DNA of 64,000 nucleotides, taken from contig NZ_LN913006.1 of NCBI RefSeq assembly GCF_001487165.1, positions 991,293 to 1,055,292 of the forward strand, given 5' to 3'. Position numbers and translations under genes: made by a program. The notes beneath the pieces were generated by a model. The model made no database searches. It saw only the letters and a program-made list of their open reading frames with translations, and was not told the origin of the DNA. Positions 26,668-34,560 of the stretch are shown here, piece by piece; within the stretch, counting starts at the first letter, position 1; each line of letters begins with the position of its first letter. The DNA is from Blautia massiliensis (ex Durand et al. 2017). GTDB taxonomy: Bacteria; Bacillota; Clostridia; Lachnospirales; Lachnospiraceae.

Positions 26668-28047
26668 ATGATTAATGTAATTACAGAATTATCTAAGTAT
26701 GTGATCCTCACATTGATGATCGTCTATACCTTTCATTGTTTTTATATGGTGTGGCGGCAGGATGAGGAAGAAAAGAGAGAACTGCTCCATCAGCAGCTGA
26801 CCATGATCTTTTTTATTGATTTTACAGCATTTCTTGTGATCTATTTAAAAAGCATGGATTTCAGGGTCATCCTGTTCTATATCGAAATGATGATCTTTTT
26901 TGCAGCGATCCAGATCCTTTATCGAATTATTTATCAGAATGCATCGCTGCTTCTTTTAAATAATATGTGTATGCTCCTGAGCGTAGGATTTATCATGCTC
27001 TGCCGGCTTTCACTTCCGTCTGCAACTAAGCAGCTTCTGATCGTGGCCGCAGGTAGTGCAGTATCACTGGTAATACCGGTAATGATACGAAAAATGAAAT
27101 TTTTAAAGGATCTTACATGGGCTTATGCCGGAATTGGTATTGTACTTCTGGCGGCAGTTCTTGTTCTGGCAAGCACAAGCTACGGTGCAAAGCTTTCTCT
27201 TATGGGAATCCAGCCTTCCGAGGTGATCAAGATAACCTTCGTATTTTTTATGGCATCACTTCTGTGTACCAAGGTGGATTTTCGCAAAGTAGTACTGGCT
27301 ACGATCGTTGCAGTGATCCATGTAGGGATCCTGGTTCTTTCCAGGGATCTGGGTAGTGCAGTAATCTTTTTTGTCACCTACCTTGTACTGATCTATGTGG
27401 CAACCAGGAATCCGAGCTATTTATTTCTGGGACTTGGCGGAGGATGCGTTGGTTCGGTGATCGCATATCATCTTTTTGGACATGTCCGTCAGCGAGTCAG
27501 TGCCTGGAAGGATCCGATGGCTGTCTATCAAAATGAAGGTTATCAGATCGTGCAGTCTCTGTTTGCAATCGGAACCGGAGGCTGGTTTGGAATGGGACTT
27601 TGCCAGGGCTCTCCGGAGAAGATTCCGGTCGTAAAAAATGATTTTATCTTCAGTGCTATTTGTGAGGAACTGGGTGGCATTTTTGCCATCTGCCTGATTC
27701 TTGTATGCACAAGCTTTTTTCTGATGATCGTTACTATTGCACTAAAGATCAGGAATCCGTTTTATAAACTGATCGCACTGGGGCTCGGAACAGAATATGC
27801 TTTTCAGGTATTTCTGACCATCGGCGGTGCAACCAAGTTTATTCCAATGACAGGAGTTACACTTCCGCTGGTGAGTTACGGAGGCAGTTCTGTCATGTGT
27901 ACCATCCTGATGCTTGCGATCATTCAGGGACTGTATATTCTGAGGGAAGATGAGGACGAACAAATTGAAACGCAGCGAAAAGAAACGATTGAAAGAAGAG
28001 GAAAGAGAGCAACGCCTGAGAGAAAGAGAAATCGCCAGACTCCGTAG
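26668..28047 (+). CDS. FtsW/RodA/SpoVE-family glycan polymerase (SEDS protein)
   Basis: A 459-residue polytopic membrane protein of the SEDS family, which polymerises lipid II into glycan strands. About 12 helices are seen. The family motifs are IQPSEVIKITFVFFMA, LSRDLGSAVIFFVTYLVL, NDFIFSAICEELGG and the C-terminal GVTLPLVSYGGSSVM. The first 100 residues form extra helices before the SEDS core. The C-terminal tail is highly charged. It overlaps the next gene, a class B PBP, by 98 bases, so the two form a polymerase/transpeptidase pair. Confidence 0.9.
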   Translation: MINVITELSKYVILTLMIVYTFHCFYMVWRQDEEEKRELLHQQLTMIFFIDFTAFLVIYLKSMDFRVILFYIEMMIFFAAIQILYRIIYQNASLLLLNNMCMLLSVGFIMLCRLSLPSATKQLLIVAAGSAVSLVIPVMIRKMKFLKDLTWAYAGIGIVLLAAVLVLASTSYGAKLSLMGIQPSEVIKITFVFFMASLLCTKVDFRKVVLATIVAVIHVGILVLSRDLGSAVIFFVTYLVLIYVATRNPSYLFLGLGGGCVGSVIAYHLFGHVRQRVSAWKDPMAVYQNEGYQIVQSLFAIGTGGWFGMGLCQGSPEKIPVVKNDFIFSAICEELGGIFAICLILVCTSFFLMIVTIALKIRNPFYKLIALGLGTEYAFQVFLTIGGATKFIPMTGVTLPLVSYGGSSVMCTILMLAIIQGLYILREDEDEQIETQRKETIERRGKRATPERKRNRQTP

Positions 28048-29443
28048 AAAAAAGAACCGGCCTTTAACTTTTGTATCGGCCTTCTTTATATTGATCTTTG
28101 TCAGTCTGATCGGATATCTGGCCTATTTTGACGCCATAAAAAGCGAAGATTTTATCAACAGCCCGTACAACACCCGTCAGGATACATTTTCGGACCGGGT
28201 AGTACGTGGAAGTATCCAGTCTTCGGATGGTGAGGTTCTGGCACAGACCAATGTGTATGAAGATGGAACAGAAGAGAGAACGTATCCGTTTTCCAATATT
28301 TTTGCACATGCAGTAGGATATGATACCAATGGTAAGAGTGGTTTGGAATCGGAAGCAAATTTCCAGCTTCTCACCTCACATTCATTTTTTCTGGAACAGA
28401 TGAAAAATGAATTCCTGGGAAAAAAGAATCAGGGTGATACCGTGATCTCCAGTCTGAATGCAGATCTTCAGACAACGGCATACAATTCTCTGGGAGACCG
28501 GAGAGGAGCGGTAGTTGTACTGGAACCATCCACCGGACGTATCCTGGCTATGGTGAGCAAACCGGATTTTGATCCGAACACGATCGCACAGAACTGGGAT
28601 ACCCTTGTTAATGATGAAAGTAACAGTAGCCTTTTAAACCGTGCAACCAATGGAGCTTATCCTCCGGGATCAACATTTAAGATCGTCACGGCACTGGATT
28701 ATTTCAGACAAAAGGGATCACTGGAGGGATATTCCTATCTGTGTCAGGGAAGTATCACAGTGGATGACCACACGATCCAGTGTTACAATGGTGCAGTACA
28801 TGGACAGGAGGATTTTTATTCCGCATTTGCACATTCCTGTAACTGTGCATTTGCAGATATGGGACTTGGTCTGGGAGGAGATACTCTGAAAAGTACTGCA
28901 GAGGATCTGCTCTTTAATAGGGCGCTTCCGCTGAATTCCTATAAAACCAGTCGCTTTACCCTTGATAAAGATTCTCCGAATGCACTTGTGATGCAGACCT
29001 CGATCGGCCAGGGTAACACTCTTGTTTCTCCGATGCATATGGCATTGATCACAAGTGCCATCGCCAATGATGGTATACTGATGAAGCCAACCATGATCGA
29101 TAAGATCGTGAATAATTCCGGTGATACGGTCAGGGAAACAGAAAAAACAGAATACAAACGTCTGATGACAAGAAATGAAGCCAATATCCTTGGAAAACTA
29201 ATGAAAAATGTAGTTGAAAACGGTACGGCTTCCGCATTGAATGGACGAGGATATACTGTTGCCGGAAAAACCGGTTCTGCGGAGTTTGATGAAAATGGTT
29301 CCAGTCATTCCTGGTTTGTGGGTTATTCTAATGTAGATGATCCGGATATCGCCATTGCAGTGATCGTGGAAAACGGCGGAACCGGAAGTGAAGCGGCAGT
29401 TCCCATTGCGGCCGATGTTTTTGATGCATATTATTTCGATTAA
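27950..29443 (+). CDS. Class B penicillin-binding protein (peptidoglycan transpeptidase)
   Basis: A 497-residue transpeptidase partner of the SEDS protein upstream. A very basic cytoplasmic tail (about 38 residues) precedes one membrane helix (LTFVSAFFILIFVSLIGYLAYF). The catalytic motifs are S-T-F-K in PPGSTFKIVT, S-C-N in AHSCNCAF and K-T-G in VAGKTGSAEF. It is shorter than PBP2 or FtsI and has a small N-terminal pedestal domain, as PbpA-type proteins do. ATG at 27950 inside the preceding gene after AGGGAAG. Confidence 0.9.
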   Translation: MRTNKLKRSEKKRLKEEEREQRLREREIARLRRKKNRPLTFVSAFFILIFVSLIGYLAYFDAIKSEDFINSPYNTRQDTFSDRVVRGSIQSSDGEVLAQTNVYEDGTEERTYPFSNIFAHAVGYDTNGKSGLESEANFQLLTSHSFFLEQMKNEFLGKKNQGDTVISSLNADLQTTAYNSLGDRRGAVVVLEPSTGRILAMVSKPDFDPNTIAQNWDTLVNDESNSSLLNRATNGAYPPGSTFKIVTALDYFRQKGSLEGYSYLCQGSITVDDHTIQCYNGAVHGQEDFYSAFAHSCNCAFADMGLGLGGDTLKSTAEDLLFNRALPLNSYKTSRFTLDKDSPNALVMQTSIGQGNTLVSPMHMALITSAIANDGILMKPTMIDKIVNNSGDTVRETEKTEYKRLMTRNEANILGKLMKNVVENGTASALNGRGYTVAGKTGSAEFDENGSSHSWFVGYSNVDDPDIAIAVIVENGGTGSEAAVPIAADVFDAYYFD

Positions 29444-29471
29444 ATTGAGAACAGTATCTGCTTCTTGCCCC

Positions 29472-29500
29472 TTGCCTATAAGGTGAAAAAGAGGTATACT
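29472..29500 (+). promoter_or_regulatory. Promoter of the NUDIX gene
   Basis: TTGCCT, a 17-base spacer and TATACT, 43 bases before the ATG at 29544. Confidence 0.65.
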
Positions 29501-29543
29501 ATAGCCAGTGCAAAAGACACACGCATTACAGGAGGATTGCAAT

Positions 29544-29999
29544 ATGATAGAAGCAACAAGCTGTGGCGGTGTGGTAATTCATCGGGGTAAGATCCTGGCA
29601 TTGTATAAATCCTACAGAAACCGTTATGAAGGATGGGTGCTTCCCAAAGGAACTGTAGAAAAAGGAGAGACTTTTGAGCAGACTGCTTTACGTGAAGTAA
29701 TGGAAGAAGCAGGTGTTCGGGCCTCTATCGTGAAATATATCGGTAAGAGCCAGTATAATTTCACCGTTCCGGAGGATGTGGTAATGAAAGAGGTACACTG
29801 GTATCTCATGATAGCTGATAATTATCATAGCAAACCCCAGCGAGAGGAATATTTTGTAGATTCCGGATACTATAAGTTTCATGAGATCTATCATCTTCTC
29901 CGTTTTTCCAACGAGAAGCATATCGTGGAACAGGCCTATCAGGAGTATCTGGAAATGCGAAGTGAGGGCGTCTGGGCGAAACAGCAGAAGTATTTTTAA
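29544..29999 (+). CDS. NUDIX hydrolase
   Basis: A 151-residue phosphohydrolase. The NUDIX box runs from LPKGTVEKGE to REVMEEAG (about residues 37-58) with all metal-binding glutamates. The substrate is a nucleoside-diphosphate-linked compound but cannot be named. The ATG at 29544 follows AGGAGG by 8 bases; an in-frame start 36 bases upstream has no ribosome site. Confidence 0.85.
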   Translation: MIEATSCGGVVIHRGKILALYKSYRNRYEGWVLPKGTVEKGETFEQTALREVMEEAGVRASIVKYIGKSQYNFTVPEDVVMKEVHWYLMIADNYHSKPQREEYFVDSGYYKFHEIYHLLRFSNEKHIVEQAYQEYLEMRSEGVWAKQQKYF

Positions 30000-30005
30000 C
30001 AACAG

Positions 30006-30036
30006 GACAGGGCTGTGTACTTACGCAGCCCTGTTT
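30006..30036 (+). terminator. Hairpin after the NUDIX gene
   Basis: ACAGGGCTG/CAGCCCTGT stem with a short TTT tail. A weak terminator or attenuator. Confidence 0.55.
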
Positions 30037-30063
30037 GGCATTATAAACGGAGGTGATGGCAGA

Positions 30064-30375
30064 TTGCTGAAATGGATGAAAAACTATTACATAGGAAATG
30101 ATGTAAAAAATCCTACTAGAATAAGAGCCAGGATCACTGCTGGCAAATTCGTGCCGGATATCTACGTTGTTACTTTGTCTGATAATCCCGGAAATATTTT
30201 GGAAATTCTTCCCGCAGGCATGCTTGTACAGCGAAGCGCCAGAGCCACCTGTCCTTTGATCGTTGGAATGGCCAGAGGGAAATCCGGTGCTATACAGATG
30301 GTACAGGATATGATCGAACAGGTTTATACCGAAACTGGAAATTTTAAAATAAAAGAATATCTGAAAAACAGGTGA
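30064..30375 (+). CDS. Conserved hypothetical protein, 103 residues
   Basis: Starts with TTG at 30064, six bases after GGAGGTGAT; the ATG at 30076 is too far from the ribosome site. The protein is compact and shows no signal or membrane segment. The middle reads VPDIYVVTLSDNPGNILEILPAGMLVQ and the end is a helix with Gln and Glu. No known domain is recognised. It sits 4 bases before the DUF2953 gene and may belong to the same sporulation-linked operon. Confidence 0.7.
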   Translation: MLKWMKNYYIGNDVKNPTRIRARITAGKFVPDIYVVTLSDNPGNILEILPAGMLVQRSARATCPLIVGMARGKSGAIQMVQDMIEQVYTETGNFKIKEYLKNR

Positions 30376-30379
30376 ACCA

Positions 30380-31450
30380 ATGTTGCATATATTATGGCTG
30401 ATAATAAAATGGATATTGATCCTTCTGGGGATTCTGATCGGGCTGATCTTTCTGATCCTGCTGCTTCTTTTATTTTGTCCAATCAGATACAGAGGGAATT
30501 TAAAAAAAGACCGTACGGATAGTCTTCGCGAAATACATGCTACCGGTGAAGTGAGCTGGCTGCTTCATATAATATCTGCACAGGTATTCTGGGAGCAGGG
30601 CGTTCTGAAAACAAAAATATGTTTTTTAGGGATTCCGTTGGAAAAATTAAAAAATCTGTTTCGTAAAAAAAAGAAACCAAGAGCTCTTTCCAACTCCGGA
30701 AATCAAAATGCAAAAAAACAGACAGAGGCTTCTGGAAGTCATGAAAAGACATCAAAAAGCGAAAATCAGAACGATACCGCAGAGCTGCAAATGTCTGAGC
30801 CTCAGGAAGATACTGTTGAAAATATAAATGAAATTTTGGAAAATGTAATAATGGAGCCGATATCGATTTCCGAAGAAATATCGGAAGAATCGGAAGATGA
30901 AAAGAAGCTTCGGACAAAGATTGCAGATTTAATTTCGAATATAGTGGGAAAAATAAAAACGGCAGTTGGAAAGCTGATCCGAATCGTACAGAATTTTCTT
31001 GGAATCCCCAAAAGGATTCTGAAAAAAATGCAAAGTCTTGCATTAACAATCCGGAATTTCTGTGATAAGATAAACTGGTGGAAGGAATTTTTAGACCATC
31101 CCCGAACCAGAGAGGCTCTTTCCTTTCTGTGGAAAAATGCAAAAAAACTGATTTATCATGTGCTTCCGACAAGGATCACCGGAAAGATCACATTTGGCAA
31201 TGAAGATCCGGCAGTTACAGGTATGGTATTGGCTGTATTAGGAATGACGATTCCTTTTCATAAAAACAAGATCGAAGCAGCGCCCCTTTTTGATAATGAA
31301 AATGTTCTTGAGGGAGAGATCATGTTAAAGGGAAGGATTTATGGAATTGTAGTTCTCACAACAGCAGCGAAGCTTTATTTCAATAAAAATATAAAATACG
31401 TCATCCACCGATGGAGACATAAGGAGGTAAATCATGGAGAAAGAGAATAA
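30380..31450 (+). CDS. DUF2953 domain protein
   Basis: A 356-residue protein with an N-terminal membrane helix (about residues 5-30, WILILLGILIGLIFLILLLLLF). A long charged linker rich in Lys, Glu and Gln follows (about 95-180). The C-terminal DUF2953 core contains KITFGNEDPAVTGMVLAVLG. DUF2953 genes typically sit directly before gerW (ytfJ) in spore formers, as here with a 17-base overlap. Function unknown; a role at the spore membrane is inferred from context. Confidence 0.82.
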   Translation: MLHILWLIIKWILILLGILIGLIFLILLLLLFCPIRYRGNLKKDRTDSLREIHATGEVSWLLHIISAQVFWEQGVLKTKICFLGIPLEKLKNLFRKKKKPRALSNSGNQNAKKQTEASGSHEKTSKSENQNDTAELQMSEPQEDTVENINEILENVIMEPISISEEISEESEDEKKLRTKIADLISNIVGKIKTAVGKLIRIVQNFLGIPKRILKKMQSLALTIRNFCDKINWWKEFLDHPRTREALSFLWKNAKKLIYHVLPTRITGKITFGNEDPAVTGMVLAVLGMTIPFHKNKIEAAPLFDNENVLEGEIMLKGRIYGIVVLTTAAKLYFNKNIKYVIHRWRHKEVNHGERE

Positions 31451-31805
31451 TTTCAAAGATACCGTGAATTCATTATTTAAAGGAATGGATGGCTTTGTAT
31501 CGGCCAAGACAGTGGTTGGCGATGCCATTCATGTAGGCGATACCATTATCCTTCCTCTGGTCGATGTATCCTTCGGCGTGGGAGCCGGAGCTTTTGAAGG
31601 GGACAAGAAGAACAATGGCGGCGGAGGTCTTGCCGGAAAGATGTCTCCCTGTGCAGTACTTGTGATCCAGAATGGAAGCACCAAACTTGTAAACGTAAAA
31701 AATCAGGATGGCCTTACCAAGGTTCTGGATATGGTGCCGGATTTTGTGAACCGTTTTGCGCCAGGTGCAGGCAATGCTGAGGATACAGACGGGAAAGAAG
31801 AGTAG
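31434..31805 (+). CDS. gerW: GerW family sporulation protein (YtfJ)
   Basis: A 123-residue protein of the spore-germination family. The central segment is VGDTIILPLVDVSFGVGAGAF, then a Gly-rich stretch with two Asn, then PCAVLVIQNG. The C-terminus ends DMVPDFVNRF plus an acidic tail. ATG at 31434 with AGGAGG eight bases before. It supports a spore-forming organism. Confidence 0.9.
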   Translation: MEKENNFKDTVNSLFKGMDGFVSAKTVVGDAIHVGDTIILPLVDVSFGVGAGAFEGDKKNNGGGGLAGKMSPCAVLVIQNGSTKLVNVKNQDGLTKVLDMVPDFVNRFAPGAGNAEDTDGKEE

Positions 31806-31885
31806 TATTCCATTTAGATTTCATGCATATACTGTAATAAAAAACAAGAAATGAGCAGACAGGAGTGGGAAAGCTAACTGGTTTT

Positions 31886-32002
31886 ATGCTGTTTTTTATT
31901 GGTGTGGGCATGGTTCTTGGTATCCTTATTACAGAGAATTTTATTGTGATCGCAATGGCAGTCATATGTCTGCTATGCGGATATCATATGTTTTGCAGAT
32001 AA
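31886..32002 (+). CDS. Small membrane protein, 38 residues
   Basis: An ATG frame encodes two hydrophobic segments in succession (MLFFIGVGMVLGILI, FIVIAMAVICLLCGY). AGGAG is 20 bases upstream; a GTG at 31865 would lengthen it by seven residues but sits on the AGGAG. A hairpin terminator follows at once, which supports a real transcribed gene. No family is recognised. Confidence 0.45.
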   Translation: MLFFIGVGMVLGILITENFIVIAMAVICLLCGYHMFCR

Positions 32003-32035
32003 GCGGGAAGTGTGCACCTGGCATACTTCCCGCTT
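32001..32035 (+). terminator. Terminator-like hairpin after the gerW operon
   Basis: AAGCGGGAAGTGTGC pairs with GCATACTTCCCGCTT. The tail (GTAATTTAT) is weakly T-rich. It faces the rpmB terminator. Confidence 0.65.
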
Positions 32036-32056
32036 GTAATTTATCTGTCTTAAAGA

Positions 32057-32087
32057 TAAAAAAACAGCCCCCGCATTCTACGGGGGC
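32057..32087 (-). terminator. Intrinsic terminator of rpmB
   Basis: Read on the minus strand: GCCCCCG/CGGGGGC stem followed by CTGTTTTTTTA. Confidence 0.9.
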
Positions 32088-32099
32088 ATACGATATTAC

Positions 32100-32288
32100 T
32101 TACGCTCTTTCAACTTTTCCGGATCTTAAACAAGAAGTACATACATACATTTTCTTTGCTCCGCCGGCAGTTGTTTTTACTCTGACGGATTTAACGTTAG
32201 ATTTCCACATTTTGTTGGATCTTCTATGGGAATGACTCACATTGTTTCCGAAATGAGCTCCTTTATCGCAGATTGCACATTTAGCCAT
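32100..32288 (-). CDS. rpmB: 50S ribosomal protein L28
   Basis: A 62-residue ribosomal protein starting MAKCAICDKG. The minus-strand ATG at 32288 has AAAGGAGG upstream. It keeps both zinc-binding pairs (C4/C7 and CTSC near the end), so this is the zinc-dependent form. It is the last core gene before the island. Confidence 0.96.
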   Translation of the reverse strand: MAKCAICDKGAHFGNNVSHSHRRSNKMWKSNVKSVRVKTTAGGAKKMYVCTSCLRSGKVERA

Positions 32289-32582
32289 GAATAGCACCTC
32301 CTTTTATCAACAGTCACCATTTTAACAGATGAATTGCTCTTTTGCAAGCAAAAAAAGGAAATTTATCAAAAATTCTGCAAAGAGTTTTAAGGAAAGTATT
32401 CCATACCTCCAGGAACAGGGCGGATCATGGTGGAATTAAGCGTTGTGTTCTTGCAAGAAAAGCAGTAGCACAGAAAAAGATAAGCCGGAGAGAAGAGCTG
32501 ATCGGGGTGTAAGGACAGTGTAGTATAAGCACAATGAGTCAGAGATCACGGATAATATTGTGACTTCCGGCTTTTTTGCGTA

Positions 32583-32610
32583 TTGTCGGAAGAATTATAA
32601 ATGGTATAAT
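32583..32610 (+). promoter_or_regulatory. Promoter of the repeat-protein operon
   Basis: TTGTCG, a 16-base spacer and a perfect TATAAT (32605-32610). The palindrome at 32634 would lie just downstream of the start of transcription. Confidence 0.65.
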
Positions 32611-32633
32611 GTTTGTAAATGAAATAAAAGAAT

Positions 32634-32650
32634 GTCGCCTGTTATGCGAC
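32634..32650. promoter_or_regulatory. 17-bp palindrome, copy 1
   Basis: GTCGCCTGTTATGCGAC. GTCGC and GCGAC form the outer arms. It is one of three related copies (33713, 56803) upstream of island genes: a candidate operator or leader hairpin. Confidence 0.6.
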
Positions 32651-32718
32651 TTTCAAATGAAAAAAGTGTGTTATTCTGAGATCAAACAAGAGGCTAATAG
32701 AGTCAGGAGGGTAAGATT

Positions 32719-33033
32719 ATGAGTAAAAAAGGATATAGCAGACCAGGGTTATTTGGATCCATAAATCATTATGATGCAAACGGAAAAAAAGTGGGCGAGA
32801 GCCGACCGGGATTCTTTGGTGGTATGAACGATTATGATGCAAATGGAAAGAAAATCGGACATAGTTCGCCTTCCTTTTTTGGTGGCATGAATCATTATGA
32901 TAATAACGGGCACAAAATAGGTGAGAGTCGTCCAGGATTCTTTGGCGGTTTGAACCATTATGATGATAAGGGGCATAAGCGGGGGCATAGCAATCCAGGA
33001 TTTTTAGGTGGATTCAATCATTACGATGATTAA
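32719..33033 (+). CDS. Protein built of 21-residue tandem repeats
   Basis: The 104-residue protein is almost only repeats, with consensus SRPGFFGGMNHYDANGKKIGE in about five copies. Each copy alternates an aromatic/Gly part with a charged Asn-Gly turn (Y-D-x-N-G-x-K). There is no signal peptide or membrane segment. The DNA shows the same 63-bp period with many silent differences, so the repeats are old and under selection. Function unknown. It leads the block A genes, 24 bases before the XRE-like gene, with AGGAGGG as ribosome site. Confidence 0.8.
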   Translation: MSKKGYSRPGLFGSINHYDANGKKVGESRPGFFGGMNDYDANGKKIGHSSPSFFGGMNHYDNNGHKIGESRPGFFGGLNHYDDKGHKRGHSNPGFLGGFNHYDD

Positions 33034-33057
33034 AAATTATAAAAGGCGGTACAGATT

Positions 33058-33693
33058 ATGGCAGATCAGAAGCTGATTGATGAGGTAGGGAAATACATAG
33101 ACAAGTATTATGAGCCAGTAAAAGATGATATCAAAATGGATAAAGAAATGAAATCCATTTTTGATAAAATTACAAAATTCCGGAAAAAGAGAGCCGAAGA
33201 AAAGGCTTTACAGGAAGAGCCGGTAAAAGAAAGCAGTTTTTCAGAAAAAGCATTACCAGAAGAATTTGATGTTTCAACGATGCAGAAGACGAAAATACAA
33301 AAAGGTATGTCTTCTACGATGTCAGTAAACAGAAACATTGATAATCTGATGAATCAGCTGGAGGAAACATTTTCACAGAGATTACTCCGAATGATCGATG
33401 AGCGTGGTATGACTGATTCAGAAGCATATACAAAGGCATATGTGGATCGTCGACATTTTTCAAAAATCCGGAAAGATGTCAATTATGTTCCAAATAAAAA
33501 AACGGTACTGGCTTTTACGATTGCCTTGGAATTATCCCTGGATGAAGCAAAGGATTTACTGGCAAGTGCCGGTTTCGCATTATCCAGAAGTTCCAAAACA
33601 GATATTATCGTAGCATATTTCTTGCAGAATAAGATTTATGATATGTTTGAAATCAATGATGTGCTGGATGCGTATGGACAACCAGTGTTTTAA
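33058..33693 (+). CDS. XRE-like helix-turn-helix protein, 211 residues
   Basis: The N-terminal 105 residues are charged and helical (probable coiled coil with a linker). The C-terminal half (about 105-205) resembles a cryptic XRE/Cro fold: SEAYTKAYVDRRHFSKIRKD is followed by PNKKTVLAFTIALELSLDEAKDLLASAGF, then a helical end DIIVAYFLQNKIYDMFEIND. Proteins with this end are common beside VWA genes in Clostridia. It could bind the palindromes found here or act as an adaptor; neither is shown. Confidence 0.65.
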   Translation: MADQKLIDEVGKYIDKYYEPVKDDIKMDKEMKSIFDKITKFRKKRAEEKALQEEPVKESSFSEKALPEEFDVSTMQKTKIQKGMSSTMSVNRNIDNLMNQLEETFSQRLLRMIDERGMTDSEAYTKAYVDRRHFSKIRKDVNYVPNKKTVLAFTIALELSLDEAKDLLASAGFALSRSSKTDIIVAYFLQNKIYDMFEINDVLDAYGQPVF

Positions 33694-33712
33694 TAAAATA
33701 TTTTGGTGCAAT

Positions 33713-33729
33713 GTCACCTGACAGGCGAC
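33713..33729. promoter_or_regulatory. 17-bp palindrome, copy 2
   Basis: GTCACCTGACAGGCGAC, the most symmetric copy: CCTG-A-CAGG within GTC/GAC. It lies 20 bases after the XRE-like gene and 113 before the VWA gene. Confidence 0.6.
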
Positions 33730-33841
33730 CAACCCAGTTGGTTCTGTAGATAAAATGTGATTAACAACAAATATCAGAGGAGGAAATCCCACAAGGGGAT
33801 ACCATGATGGCTTGAAAACAAGCCAGTAAGGAGGAAATCAC
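33730..33841 (+). promoter_or_regulatory. Structured leader of the VWA gene with a mini-ORF
   Basis: An ACCAAC/GTTGGT stem partly overlaps the palindrome at its left edge. AGGAGGAAATCCCAC (33779) is nearly repeated as AGGAGGAAATCAC directly before the ATG. Between them ATGATGGCTTGA (33804-33815) is a three-codon frame preceded by AAGGGGA, and its end forms the hairpin GGCTTG-AAAA-CAAGCC. This could couple or delay ribosome entry; it is inferred from layout. Confidence 0.45.
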
Positions 33842-34495
33842 ATGAATACAGAATTGACTGAGTTGGTTTTTATTTTGGACAGAAGTGGATCAATGGGTGG
33901 ATTGGAAAGTGATACAATTGGCGGATTTAACGGCATGATCGCAAAGCAAAAGGCGCAGGGAAAGAAAGTAAATGTGACCACTATTTTATTTGATGATGAA
34001 GTAGATATCATTCATGACAGATTCCCGGTGGAGATCATCGAACCACTCACAGAGAAGGAGTACTTTGTACGTGGCTGTACCGCTTTATTAGATGCAGTTG
34101 GAACAGCGATTGAAAAAATGGAAAATGTACAGAAACATCTCCCAGAGGATCACAGGGCAGGAAAAATCATATTTGTTATTACTACAGATGGATTAGAAAA
34201 TTCCAGTGAGCATTTCACACAGGAGCAGATCAAGCGAAAGATAGAAGCTAAGAAAGAATGTGGATGGGAATTTCTGTTCCTGGGTGCCAATATTGATGCA
34301 GGAAGAGAGGCTGAGAAGATAGGGATTGCCAGAAACAGATCTGTAACTTATGAAAATGATTCCAAGGGCGTTGAATTAAATTTTAAAGCTGTAGGAAGAG
34401 CAATTTCAAAAGCTGTTGATAGTGATGCAATGATGGATTTTATGGACGATCATTGGGCAGATGAGATTCAGGCATATAAAGAAGGAAAAAAATAG
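33842..34495 (+). CDS. VWA domain protein
   Basis: A 217-residue single-domain von Willebrand factor A protein. The MIDAS motif is D13-R-S-G-S17 in VFILDRSGSMGG, and the other metal ligands are likely T in GCTALLDAVG and D in VITTDGLENSS. No signal peptide is seen, so the protein is intracellular. The C-terminal helix ends DDHWADEIQAYKEGKK. Intracellular VWA proteins usually hold ATPase or kinase complexes together. It is co-located with a membrane zinc-ribbon protein and is distinct from the TerY-like VWA at 58719. Confidence 0.88.
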   Translation: MNTELTELVFILDRSGSMGGLESDTIGGFNGMIAKQKAQGKKVNVTTILFDDEVDIIHDRFPVEIIEPLTEKEYFVRGCTALLDAVGTAIEKMENVQKHLPEDHRAGKIIFVITTDGLENSSEHFTQEQIKRKIEAKKECGWEFLFLGANIDAGREAEKIGIARNRSVTYENDSKGVELNFKAVGRAISKAVDSDAMMDFMDDHWADEIQAYKEGKK

Positions 34496-34560
34496 ACTGG
34501 AAAAACTACTGGAAATGGTAGAGACGGAATTGAAAATGAAAAATTTGGAGGAAAAAGATT

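Larger units (their letters stand above)
32298..32718. other. Intergenic region at the island boundary
   Basis: No gene recognised. The first half is the rpmB upstream region. AAGCCGGA (32482-32489) and TCCGGCTT (32566-32573, followed by T6) could close a structure of about 95 bases ending like a terminator. The last 130 bases hold the promoter and palindrome of the repeat-protein gene. No att site or integrase is visible. Confidence 0.5.

Noticed and set aside
32719-33033. CRISPR array, because of the regular 63-bp repeat
   Set aside because: The period is translated, contains no unique spacers and diverges at silent positions.
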